Shown here: in pieces, positions 35,159-43,080 of the stretch | Layout: the number at the start of each line of letters is the position of its first letter | Numbering within the stretch: the first letter of the stretch is position 1 | Origin: Prauserella marina | GTDB lineage: Bacteria > Actinomycetota > Actinomycetes > Mycobacteriales > Pseudonocardiaceae | Direction of reading: 5' to 3' | Assembly: GCF_002240355.1 (NCBI RefSeq) | Contig: NZ_CP016353.1 | Coordinates: forward strand, 6,673,001-6,737,000 | Length of the DNA stretch: 64,000 nt | Translations under genes and position numbers: made by a program | Notes under the pieces: model-generated | The model's database searches: none | Told to the model about the DNA's origin: nothing | What the model saw: only the letters and a program-made list of their open reading frames with translations

Positions 35159-37003
35159 ATGGGCCACTACAAGAGCAATGTCCGAGACCTTGAGTTCAAC
35201 CTCTTCGAGGTCCTCGGCGTGCAGGACCGTCTCGGCAAGGGCGTACTCGCGGACTCCGACGAGGAGACCGCCCGCGGTGTCCTTTCCGAACTCAACAACC
35301 TTGCCGTCGGCCCGCTGGCCGAGTCCTTCGCCGACGCCGACCGCAACCCACCGGTCTACGACCCCAAGACGTTCTCGGCCACGCTGCCCGAGTCGTTCAA
35401 GAAGAGCTACCAGCAACTGTGGGACGGGGAGTGGTGGCGGCTCGGCCTGCCCAACCACCTCGGCGGCTTCGGCCTCCCCCCGACCGTGCAGTGGGCCGCG
35501 TCCGAGCTGATCCTCGGCGCCAACCCCGCGCTGTTCATGTACATGGCGGGCCCCAACTTCGCGATGATCGTCGACCGCAACGGCACCGACGAGCAGAAGC
35601 GCTGGGCTCAGTTCATGATCGACAGGGCATGGGGAGCGACGATGGTGCTCACCGAGCCCGACGCCGGTTCCGACGTCGGCGCCGGCCGCACGAAGGCCAT
35701 CCGGCAGGAGGACGGAAGCTGGCACCTCGACGGCGTCAAGCGCTTCATCACCTCCGGCGACCAGGACATGACCGAGAACATCATGCACCTGGTGCTCGCC
35801 AGGCCCGAGGGACAGGGAATCGAGACCAAGCCGGGAACGAAGGGCCTCTCGCTCTTCCTCGTACCCAAGTTCCACTTCGACCCCGAGACCGGCGCGCCAG
35901 GCGAGCGCAACGGTGCCTTCGTCACCAACGTCGAGCACAAGATGGGCATCAAGGTCTCGACGACCTGCGAGCTGACCTTCGGCCAGCACGGCACGCCTGC
36001 CAAGGGGTGGCTGCTCGGCGAGGTGCACGACGGCATCGCACAGATGTTCCAGGTCATCGAGTACGCCCGCATGATGGTGGGCACGAAGGCCATCGCGACG
36101 CTGTCGACCGGCTACCTCAACGCGCTTGAGTACGCCAAGGAACGCGTTCAGGGTGCCGACCTGACCAAGATGCTGGACAAGGCCGCGCCACGGGTCACCA
36201 TCACGCACCACCCCGACGTCCGCAGGTCGCTGATGTTGCAGAAGGCGTACGCGGAGGGGCTGCGGGCGGTCTACCTGTACACGGCCTCTTTCCAGGACCA
36301 GCTCTGGACGGGAGAGGGCGACGACGAGTCGCGGAATCTCGCCGAGCGGGTCAACGACCTGCTGCTGCCCGTCGTCAAGGGCGTCGGCTCCGAGCGGGCC
36401 ACCGAGCAGCTCGTGCAGTCGCTACAGACCCTCGGCGGATCCGGGTTCCTCCAGGACTACCCCATCGAGCAGTACATCCGTGATTCGAAGATCGACTCGC
36501 TGTACGAGGGCACCACCGCCATCCAGTCGATGGACTTCTTCTTCCGCAAGATCGTCCGCGACAAGGGCAAGGCACTCACTCACGTCGCGGGCGAGATCAC
36601 CGCCTTCGTCCAGTCAGAGGCGGGCAACGGGCGGCTCAAGAACGAGCGCGCGCTGCTCAAGCAGGCACTCGACGACGTGCAGGGCATGCTCGGCGCGCTC
36701 ATCGGCTACCTGACGGCCTCCCAGGAGGACGTGCGCAACACCTACAAGATCGGTCAGCAGACCGTCAGGTTGCTGCTTTCGGCAGGCGATCTGCTCGTCG
36801 GCTGGCAGCTGCTCAAGCAGGCCGAGATCGCGCTCGGCAAGCTCGACGGCACGCCGCCGGCGAAGGACGTCGCCTTCTACAACGGCAAGGTCGCCGTCGC
36901 GTCCTTCTTCGCCAAGAACGTTCTGCCGGAGCTGACCGCGCGCCGCGCGATCGTAGAGGCAGCCGACAACGACCTGATGGAGATCGACGAAGCGGCGTTC
37001 TGA
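35159..37003 (+). CDS. FadE5-like acyl-CoA dehydrogenase
   Basis: 614 residues, matching the mycobacterial FadE5 type (about 610). The N-terminus [21 protein letters not shown] fixes the start 14 codons after the first in-frame ATG. An acyl-CoA dehydrogenase core follows: [20 protein letters not shown] (flavin loop), [13 protein letters not shown], and [15 protein letters not shown], where the catalytic Glu of the family lies (YEG). A C-terminal DUF-type extension is present. It introduces the first double bond of fatty acyl-CoAs, passing electrons to ETF. It is transcribed alone between the shared operator sites and a terminator. Confidence 0.93.
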   Translation: MGHYKSNVRDLEFNLFEVLGVQDRLGKGVLADSDEETARGVLSELNNLAVGPLAESFADADRNPPVYDPKTFSATLPESFKKSYQQLWDGEWWRLGLPNHLGGFGLPPTVQWAASELILGANPALFMYMAGPNFAMIVDRNGTDEQKRWAQFMIDRAWGATMVLTEPDAGSDVGAGRTKAIRQEDGSWHLDGVKRFITSGDQDMTENIMHLVLARPEGQGIETKPGTKGLSLFLVPKFHFDPETGAPGERNGAFVTNVEHKMGIKVSTTCELTFGQHGTPAKGWLLGEVHDGIAQMFQVIEYARMMVGTKAIATLSTGYLNALEYAKERVQGADLTKMLDKAAPRVTITHHPDVRRSLMLQKAYAEGLRAVYLYTASFQDQLWTGEGDDESRNLAERVNDLLLPVVKGVGSERATEQLVQSLQTLGGSGFLQDYPIEQYIRDSKIDSLYEGTTAIQSMDFFFRKIVRDKGKALTHVAGEITAFVQSEAGNGRLKNERALLKQALDDVQGMLGALIGYLTASQEDVRNTYKIGQQTVRLLLSAGDLLVGWQLLKQAEIALGKLDGTPPAKDVAFYNGKVAVASFFAKNVLPELTARRAIVEAADNDLMEIDEAAF

Positions 37004-37014
37004 CCCGCGGCCTG

Positions 37015-37051
37015 GGGCCGCCCTTCCCCTTTCGAGGGAGGAGGGCGGCCC
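37015..37051 (+). terminator. Terminator after the FadE5-like gene
   Basis: GGGCCGCCC (37015-37023) pairs exactly with GGGCGGCCC (37043-37051), with further partial pairing inside; 12 bases beyond the stop. Confidence 0.75.
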
Positions 37052-37123
37052 TTCGCATGGTTGCCTTCGCGAGTGCGGGGTAACCCTGTCGAGTCATGTG
37101 CTGACTTGACGACAGGAGCGACC

Positions 37124-37405
37124 ATGGCTGTCTCGGGAATCATCTCCGCGATCCTCGTAGGACTGGTGCTCGGCGTACTTGCCAGGCTCATCGCGCCTGG
37201 CAAGCAGAACATCCCCGTGTGGCTGACCATCCTGGTCGGCATCGTTGCCGCCTTCATCGGTACCGCCATCGCGAGGGGACTCGGCTACGCCGACACGTCC
37301 GGCTGGGACTGGCTGGAGTTCTTCACGCAGCTCGTCGTCGCCGCCATCGGTGTGTCGATCGCGGCGAGCCTGTACCCCCGCAACCGAAGCCAGCTGAAGA
37401 AGTGA
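37124..37405 (+). CDS. GlsB/YeaQ/YmgE-family membrane protein
   Basis: 93 residues with three hydrophobic segments: ISAILVGLVLGVLARLIAPG, IPVWLTILVGIVAAFIGTAIARGLG and FFTQLVVAAIGVSIAASLY. The LIAPG turn after helix 1 and the small size are typical of this stress-linked membrane family, of unknown function. ATG with GACAGGAGCGACC upstream. 16 bases before the LRR gene. Confidence 0.88.
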   Translation: MAVSGIISAILVGLVLGVLARLIAPGKQNIPVWLTILVGIVAAFIGTAIARGLGYADTSGWDWLEFFTQLVVAAIGVSIAASLYPRNRSQLKK

Positions 37406-37421
37406 GCTAGCTTCACTGCCC

Positions 37422-38147
37422 ATGACACGGCAGGTGGCAGGGCAGCTCAGCGGGCAGGACCTCACCGAGATTCCGGAGTCGATCCGGGACAGCACCGAAC
37501 TGTACGAACTCGATGCCTACCGAAACCGCATCGCGGTGCTCCCGGATTGGCTCTGGAATCTCGCCGAGCTGCGGGTGTTGAATCTCGCCGACAACCGGCT
37601 CACCGAGATCTCGCCAAGGATCAGCGAGCTGACCAACCTGCACACGCTCGACCTCGGCCACAACACCATCGCCACCCTTCCCGACGAGCTCGGCGAGCTG
37701 CCGAACCTCACCGAGTACCTGTATCTGAGCGACAACAGGCTTTCGACGCTTCCCGCCTCCATCGGCAAGCTCGACCGCCTCCGGTATCTCGGCGCGACCG
37801 ACAACGACCTCACCGCGCTCCCGGCCACCATCGGCAACCTCGGCGCGTTGCGCGAATTGCGCCTCTACCACAACGAACTCACCGAACTTCCCGACCAGAT
37901 CGGCGAGCTGGCCGCGCTGCGGGAACTCCATCTCAGAGGCAACAACCTGGACACCCTGCCCGATTCGGTCGGAAAGCTGACCGACCTGCGCGTGCTGGAC
38001 CTGCGGGACAACGGACTGCGCGAACTACCGGGCTCGCTGGCGCTCCTGCCCAAGCTGGACAAGCTCGACCTTCGCTGGAACAGGAAGCTTCGCGTCCCTG
38101 ATTGGTTCGACGACCTCACCGCACGCGGTTGCGTGATCCTGCGGTGA
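37422..38147 (+). CDS. Leucine-rich repeat protein
   Basis: 241 residues, almost entirely LRRs of 23 residues: L..LPD.IGEL..LREL.L..N.L repeats, at least eight from about residue 15 to 230. The pattern LxxLPxxIGxLxxLxxLxLxxNxL is the plant/Shoc2-like type. There is no signal peptide or membrane helix, so a cytosolic protein-binding role is likely. LRR proteins are uncommon in actinobacteria. It overlaps the convergent VanW gene by 32 bases. Confidence 0.92.
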   Translation: MTRQVAGQLSGQDLTEIPESIRDSTELYELDAYRNRIAVLPDWLWNLAELRVLNLADNRLTEISPRISELTNLHTLDLGHNTIATLPDELGELPNLTEYLYLSDNRLSTLPASIGKLDRLRYLGATDNDLTALPATIGNLGALRELRLYHNELTELPDQIGELAALRELHLRGNNLDTLPDSVGKLTDLRVLDLRDNGLRELPGSLALLPKLDKLDLRWNRKLRVPDWFDDLTARGCVILR

Positions 38148-40032
38148 GGTCGCCGGACCCGGGACGGCCGGGTACGCACAACACCGCGGGCCGTGGTTCA
38201 TAGGTCACCGTGCTGGTTTCCGACCGCACCTCGCGACCGGAACGGTCGTAGAGAGTTCTCGTGTCGGACACGGTGAATCCCGGCGATCCGGCCGACGGCC
38301 TGCATCTCGGTCCTTCGTCCCGCGTCAGCGGCGCCGGCCGGTAGTCGGTCCGTTCCCCCGTATCGCTCTCGACGCGGTATTGCGCTGTTCCCCATATCCG
38401 CACCGTCACCGTCGATCCGCTGACCTGCGCCTGAATCGCGACGCCCTTGGCGAGGTCGTTGGTGAAGGCGAGGTCGACGCCGGAGCCGTCGTCCCGCAAC
38501 GAGACCGCGTCGCGGGCGGGAGGGAATCGGTCCGAGTAGTGCCGGTGGGCGGTGTGCCCCGCGTCCTTGAGCCCCGCGAGATAGGCGGCGTTGTACAGCG
38601 TGCTCGTGAGCTGGGAGACTCCGCCGCCGATCACCTGGCGTCCCGTTCCGTCATCGTGGACGGGAGCCCTGACATAGCCCTGCGACGCGGTACGCGGACC
38701 TGTTCTGGCGTCGAGACTGAACGTCTCTCCCTGTCGCACCAACGCACCGTTGAGCGTCCTCGCCATCGCGGCGACGTTCTTGGCCGCGTCACCGGAGACA
38801 CCGCTCGTACTGAACTCGCCGATGACCTCCTTGATGCCGAGGTCTTCTGCCGCATCGGTACTCAACGCGGGCTTCCTGACGTCGTAGGCGACGGGAAGCT
38901 CCCGGTCAGCCGGTTTCGTGGCGATGTCGAGCAGTGGAGCGAAGGTCCGCTCCCAGTTGATGTTCCTTCCGTCCTCGGAGGGGACGATGTTCGGCGAGGC
39001 ACCCGCGAACTCGATGCGAGCGTCCTTCGGCGACTTCTCCGTACTCATCAGGCCGGGACGGACGGCGTCGCGCAGGGGATCCCGCCCCACACTCATCCGC
39101 AGCCTGCCCTCCTCGGGGGCGAATCGCAGTGCCCTGCTGATGGTGCGCGGCGTGAGCACCGCGTCGCTTCCGTCGCCCCGCACCGTCACCGGCGCGGAAA
39201 CCAACGGCCGGACGGTGCCGTCGAGGACCTTGTGCACCTCGCCGGAGTTCACCTTCGGCGGCGTCACGTCGACGGTCCACTCGACGAACTCGCTCTCCAG
39301 CCAGACGTCCTTGACCGCCGTCATCGCGGCGTCGACGTCGTTCAGCCGCTGCCCCCTCCTCGGCTCGACGGCATAGGGCTCGACGGCGTTGGGGACACCG
39401 GAAACCCCTCGGAACCTGATGTCGCCCTCGACGACCTCACGATTGACGCGCTCACCCGCGATTCTGGTGACCTCGGCCCGCAACGCGTGGTCGTCGGACG
39501 TGCTCACGACCCCGACCTCGCGGGTCGTGAAGAACGAGGCGATGCGGGTCAGCGGGTTGAGCGGCTGGCTGCCCGCCTGCTCGACCGTGCGCTGCCAGTC
39601 GAGTCCGAGACCCGCTTCGCGAGGGGACAACTCGGTGGTGACATCGCCCGCCTTCACGGCAACGGGCCTGGAAAGCCGGGGACCCAATTCGTCCTTGAGA
39701 GTCGCCTCCGCCGCCACCCTGCTCATGCCACCGACATCGACGCCGGCGACGGTGACCCCGCGCGGCACGTCGCCGATGCTGAACATCAGGTCGGCGGCAT
39801 AGAGCACGACGAAGACCACGACAGCGGCACCCGCCAGCAGGAACGCCGTGCCGATGCCCTTGCGGAACCGCCTCGCTTTCGCGGAACGCACCGGCGCCGG
39901 CTCGGCTTCGAGCAGTTCACCAGCGAGGTCGTCAGCGGGATAACGCTGAGGGTAGGCGGAAAAGGCCGTGGGGTAGGACGCGTGGTCAGCCGACTCGGAC
40001 TCCTCACCCGGCCAGTCGTGTTCCTCCCGCAA
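38116..40032 (-). CDS. VanW-domain membrane-anchored protein
   Basis: 638 residues. A 65-residue cytosolic N-terminus, one membrane helix (GIGTAFLLAGAAVVVFVVLYAADL), then extracytoplasmic repeats of peptidoglycan-binding type (PRGVTVAGVDVGGMSRVAAEATLKDEL). The VanW domain is at about 425-540: GETFSLDARTGPRTASQGYVRAP, IGGGVSQLTSTLYNAAYLAGL and HRHYSDRFPPARDAVSL. VanW co-occurs with glycopeptide resistance and L,D-transpeptidase-like domains; its role is unknown. TTG start with GGTGGAGGGG just upstream; 23 bases after the GroES-like gene, so the two may be one unit. Confidence 0.9.
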   Translation of the reverse strand: MREEHDWPGEESESADHASYPTAFSAYPQRYPADDLAGELLEAEPAPVRSAKARRFRKGIGTAFLLAGAAVVVFVVLYAADLMFSIGDVPRGVTVAGVDVGGMSRVAAEATLKDELGPRLSRPVAVKAGDVTTELSPREAGLGLDWQRTVEQAGSQPLNPLTRIASFFTTREVGVVSTSDDHALRAEVTRIAGERVNREVVEGDIRFRGVSGVPNAVEPYAVEPRRGQRLNDVDAAMTAVKDVWLESEFVEWTVDVTPPKVNSGEVHKVLDGTVRPLVSAPVTVRGDGSDAVLTPRTISRALRFAPEEGRLRMSVGRDPLRDAVRPGLMSTEKSPKDARIEFAGASPNIVPSEDGRNINWERTFAPLLDIATKPADRELPVAYDVRKPALSTDAAEDLGIKEVIGEFSTSGVSGDAAKNVAAMARTLNGALVRQGETFSLDARTGPRTASQGYVRAPVHDDGTGRQVIGGGVSQLTSTLYNAAYLAGLKDAGHTAHRHYSDRFPPARDAVSLRDDGSGVDLAFTNDLAKGVAIQAQVSGSTVTVRIWGTAQYRVESDTGERTDYRPAPLTRDEGPRCRPSAGSPGFTVSDTRTLYDRSGREVRSETSTVTYEPRPAVLCVPGRPGSGDLTAGSRNRVR

Positions 40033-40055
40033 TTGGCCCCTCCACCAATTCCGCC

Positions 40056-40400
40056 CTACAAGTAAAGGCCCGTGCCGTGCTCCGTACGCTCGGTGGCCAT
40101 CGCGTGGATGTCCCGCTCCCGCATCACCAGGTAGCCATCTCCCTGGATCTCGACCTCCAACTGGTCCTCGGGGTTGAACAGCACGCGATCGCCGACCTTC
40201 ACGTTCCGTACATTATTGCCCACACCGAGTACGTTTCCCCAAGAAAGCCGCCTTGCGACCTGGGCCGTAGCGGGGATGACGATGCCGCTGCTGCTACGGC
40301 GCTCACCCTCGTCGACAGGGACCCTGACGAGGACCCGGTCGTGCAGCATCTGGATTTCAAGCTTGGCGCCCTGTTCGAGCGCGCTGGAACGGTCTGACAC
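40056..40400 (-). CDS. GroES-like (Cpn10) protein
   Basis: 114 residues. Cpn10 fold: MLHDRVLVRVPVDEGERRSSSGIVIPATAQ (mobile-loop region), GNVLGVGNNVRNVKVGDRVLFNPEDQLEVEIQGDGYLVMRERDI. It differs from a standard GroES (about 97 residues, with a GGIVLP-type loop) by an N-terminal lead (VSDRSSALEQG) and a C-terminal tail. GTG at 40400 is the likely start; the longer frame overlaps the NHL gene. No groEL partner in the window, and no HAIR or CIRCE element before it. A dedicated co-chaperone or a paralogue of GroES is possible. Confidence 0.82.
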   Translation of the reverse strand: MSDRSSALEQGAKLEIQMLHDRVLVRVPVDEGERRSSSGIVIPATAQVARRLSWGNVLGVGNNVRNVKVGDRVLFNPEDQLEVEIQGDGYLVMRERDIHAMATERTEHGTGLYL

Positions 40401-40419
40401 GCGGCCAATGCTACGTCCG

Positions 40420-42255
40420 CTATGTGTCGGGAGAGCCGGACATGACGAGTTGCAGTTCGGCTTTGCCCTCCGGATCGAGCTTGATCGGAACCCCCCAGTC
40501 CTGCCTGGTGACCCTGCATACCGGATGCTCGCCTTCCACGTCACAACTCGCGGCTTGGGCGACGACCTGGAGCACGCCCCCCGAATGTCCTTCCGCGAGC
40601 GTGAGGGTGCGCCGCAGCTCCGTTCCCGTTCCCGCGCCTTCCGCCAGCAGTTCCGGCGGCGAGGCGGTGACTTCGAGCCGCGTGGAAGGGCCGAAACGGT
40701 CGTCGAACTTCTCGCCGGGAGGCGGAACGAACAGCACGGAGAAGTCGATCTCGCCCGAAGCGACGACGGTCGGCCTCCGTTGCACGGCGAGCCGCGCGCC
40801 GTCGACCTCGTCGTGCTCAGCGGCCAGCGGCACCAGCCTGTGCGCGGCCGATTCGACCACCAGCACCCCGCCGTCCGTCACGACGAGCCCCGAGGGCTCA
40901 GCGAGATTCCTCGCGATCGTGGACACCTCACCGCGAGCCTGGTCGTAGCGCCTGATCGAGCCGTTGTAGGTGTCGGCGACGGCGACCGTGCCGTCGGGCA
41001 GCACCGCGAGTCCGAGCGGATGCTGCAACAGCGCCGACGGCGCCTTGCCGTCCTTGTGGCCGAACGAGAACAGGTCCGTGCCGACCGCCGTGTACACCGT
41101 GTAGTCGTCGCCGACGGGCTCGATCCACCTCAGCGCGGACGTTTCGGCGTCGACGAACCACAACCGGTCCCTTCCGACGGCGAGCCCTGACGGCTGGGCG
41201 AGGAACGCCTCCTTCGCGGCGCCGTCGCGCAGCCCTTCGACGGTGGTGCCCGCGAACCGTTCGACGGTGCCGCCGACCGGATCGAAGAGGCTGAGCGTGT
41301 GGTTGCCCGCCATGGCGACGACGACGCCACCCGCAGCGTCCCACCAGCGCACATCCCACGGGCTCGTGAGATCGACCTCGATGGCTCGTCCCGAGCTGTC
41401 GCCGTCGCGCCACTGCGTCCCGGTGCCCGCGATGGTGGTCACGCCGCCGGTGCGCAGATCGACACCGCGCAGCAGGTGATTCGCCGTATCGGCCACGACG
41501 AGGTGGTAGCCCACCTTCAGTGCGACGCGCTCCGGCAACAACGCGAGGCCCCCTGGCTCCGCGAACCGCGCCATGTCGAACGCGCCGTCGACGGCCCCTC
41601 GCACACCGCTGCCGAACCTGCGCACCAGAGTTTCGGCGTCCGAGGCGAACTCGGCGATCGAATGGTTGCCGGTGTCGGCGACCAGCACCCTTCCCTCCGA
41701 GGTCACGACCGCCTTGCCGGGGAAGCGGAGTTCCGTCTTCTCGATCTCGGCTGGTACGTAGGGGCTCCCGCCACGACGCAGCGTGCCTGCCCGCTCGTGC
41801 GCTTCCACGACGCCGCCGATGACCTTGCGCAACGCCTCCGCATGGCCCTCACCAGCCGCGACATGCACGACATAGCCCGCAGGGTCGACGACGACCAGCG
41901 TCGGCCACGCCTTCACGGCATAGGCGTCCCAGGTCTTCATGGCCGGATCGTTGAGAACGGGGTGGTGCACGCCGTACCGCTCGACCGCGGCCTCGATGGC
42001 GGCGGCCTCACCCTCGTGCTGGAACTTCGGCGAGTGGACGCCGATGGTGACCAGCACGTCGGCGAACTCCTCCTCAAGCGGACGTAACTCGTCGAGCACG
42101 TGAAGGCAGTTGACACAGCCGGAGGTCCAGAAGTCGAGCAGGACGACCTTGCCGCGCAATCCTGCGAGCGTTACCTGTTCGCCGCCCGTGTTGAGCCAGA
42201 CATCTCCGGTCAATTCGGGCGCGCGCACACTTCCCCGCGGTTTCGCATCACTCAC
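40420..42255 (-). CDS. Thioredoxin-like plus NHL-repeat protein
   Basis: 611 residues. Domain 1 (about 15-160) is a thioredoxin/redoxin fold: GKVVLLDFWTSGCVNCLHVLDELRP carries the CxxC motif CVNC, and KAWPTLVVVDPAG the cis-Pro loop. Domain 2 (about 175-490) is a six-bladed-type NHL propeller with repeats like VLVADTGNHSIAEF, LVVADTANHLLRGVD and VAVADTYNGSIRRY. Domain 3 is a C-terminal beta domain. This layout resembles NHLRC2-type proteins. GTG at 42255 is preferred over a frame extension. No signal peptide; 19 bases before the GroES-like gene. Confidence 0.9.
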   Translation of the reverse strand: MSDAKPRGSVRAPELTGDVWLNTGGEQVTLAGLRGKVVLLDFWTSGCVNCLHVLDELRPLEEEFADVLVTIGVHSPKFQHEGEAAAIEAAVERYGVHHPVLNDPAMKTWDAYAVKAWPTLVVVDPAGYVVHVAAGEGHAEALRKVIGGVVEAHERAGTLRRGGSPYVPAEIEKTELRFPGKAVVTSEGRVLVADTGNHSIAEFASDAETLVRRFGSGVRGAVDGAFDMARFAEPGGLALLPERVALKVGYHLVVADTANHLLRGVDLRTGGVTTIAGTGTQWRDGDSSGRAIEVDLTSPWDVRWWDAAGGVVVAMAGNHTLSLFDPVGGTVERFAGTTVEGLRDGAAKEAFLAQPSGLAVGRDRLWFVDAETSALRWIEPVGDDYTVYTAVGTDLFSFGHKDGKAPSALLQHPLGLAVLPDGTVAVADTYNGSIRRYDQARGEVSTIARNLAEPSGLVVTDGGVLVVESAAHRLVPLAAEHDEVDGARLAVQRRPTVVASGEIDFSVLFVPPPGEKFDDRFGPSTRLEVTASPPELLAEGAGTGTELRRTLTLAEGHSGGVLQVVAQAASCDVEGEHPVCRVTRQDWGVPIKLDPEGKAELQLVMSGSPDT

Positions 42256-42367
42256 GCCTCTACTAAACGCGAGAGATCGGCCGCCGCTTCCGCTTGGGGG
42301 TGCAATCACCCCATGCGGGCGATATCAGAGCACACCCGCCTCGATCACACCATCCGCAACGGCCAGG

Positions 42368-42526
42368 TCAGGTGCCGTCTTTCACGGGGCCGCCTGCCGG
42401 TTCGGTGAGGGTGACCGTCGGCGCCGGGTCGGGCAAGGAGCCTCCCCGCCGGTGCGGGTGTTCGGTGCAGCCTGCGGCGAGACCGGCGATGGCGAGGGTG
42501 GCGAGGATCGAGGCGGCGAGTCGCAT
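42368..42526 (-). CDS. Small lipoprotein, 52 residues
   Basis: Reading minus strand from the ATG at 42526: a lipoprotein signal RLAASILATLAIAGLAAGC with the lipobox LAAGC (Cys20), then a 32-residue Pro/Gly/Thr-rich mature part (TEHPHRRGGSLPDPAP...). The hydrophobic segment and lipobox are intact. It is 78 bases after the SRPBCC gene and on the same strand as the surrounding genes. The mature part has no recognised domain. The ribosome site is modest. Confidence 0.6.
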   Translation of the reverse strand: MRLAASILATLAIAGLAAGCTEHPHRRGGSLPDPAPTVTLTEPAGGPVKDGT

Positions 42527-42604
42527 GACGGATGCCTGTACTCCGCGAGGTGAGAAGCGAGTTGAAGAACCGATAACGGCACATCGCAGGCCCCGCTCGC
42601 GCCG

Positions 42605-43069
42605 TTACGCCTCGGCGCGTTCCTTCAACCTGCGCAACGTCGCGGCGATGTTGCGGGTGTTGAGGCCGTCCCTGTCGAAAACGCCGATCAGCGGGCCGGT
42701 GACCACCCTGAACCAGGACGTTCTTTTGTCCCACGTGCTCTCGACGACGCGGCAGCCGTCTTCCGCCGGTTCGATGTCGTACTGCCAACGGGAGACCGCG
42801 AACGGCCCGGCGGAGACCTCGAACGCGAACCGCTCGCCCCTGGCCGCGTCCGTGATCGTGGACACCGTGCTCCACCTGCGGAACCCGTTGCGGTTGTGTC
42901 CTCGGAACCGTGCGCCCTCGCGTGCCTCGCGCGCGCCGTCGAGCCACCGGTAGCCGGTGTACTCCCCGGCGAGCTCGGCGAGAACACCGGGGTCACTGAT
43001 CAACGAGTACACGGTTTCGGCCGAGGCTCCGACCTCGATCTCGCCGCTCGCATTGGGTTTGTCCGCCAT
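42605..43069 (-). CDS. SRPBCC (START-like) domain protein
   Basis: 154 residues, the size of one polyketide-cyclase-type lipid-binding fold. ASAETVYSLISDPGVLAELAG opens the domain, GARFRGHNRNGFRRWSTVSTITDAARGERFAFEV and WQYDIEPAEDGCRVVESTWD are the middle strands, and TRNIAATLRRLKERAE the C-terminal helix. Cytosolic; binds or handles an unknown hydrophobic ligand. 11 bases after the 790-residue membrane protein. Confidence 0.9.
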   Translation of the reverse strand: MADKPNASGEIEVGASAETVYSLISDPGVLAELAGEYTGYRWLDGAREAREGARFRGHNRNGFRRWSTVSTITDAARGERFAFEVSAGPFAVSRWQYDIEPAEDGCRVVESTWDKRTSWFRVVTGPLIGVFDRDGLNTRNIAATLRRLKERAEA

Positions 43070-43080
43070 CGGTGCGAATC

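Noticed and set aside
42345-42947. 200-codon minus-strand frame
   Set aside because: Out-of-frame shadow of the SRPBCC and small lipoprotein genes.
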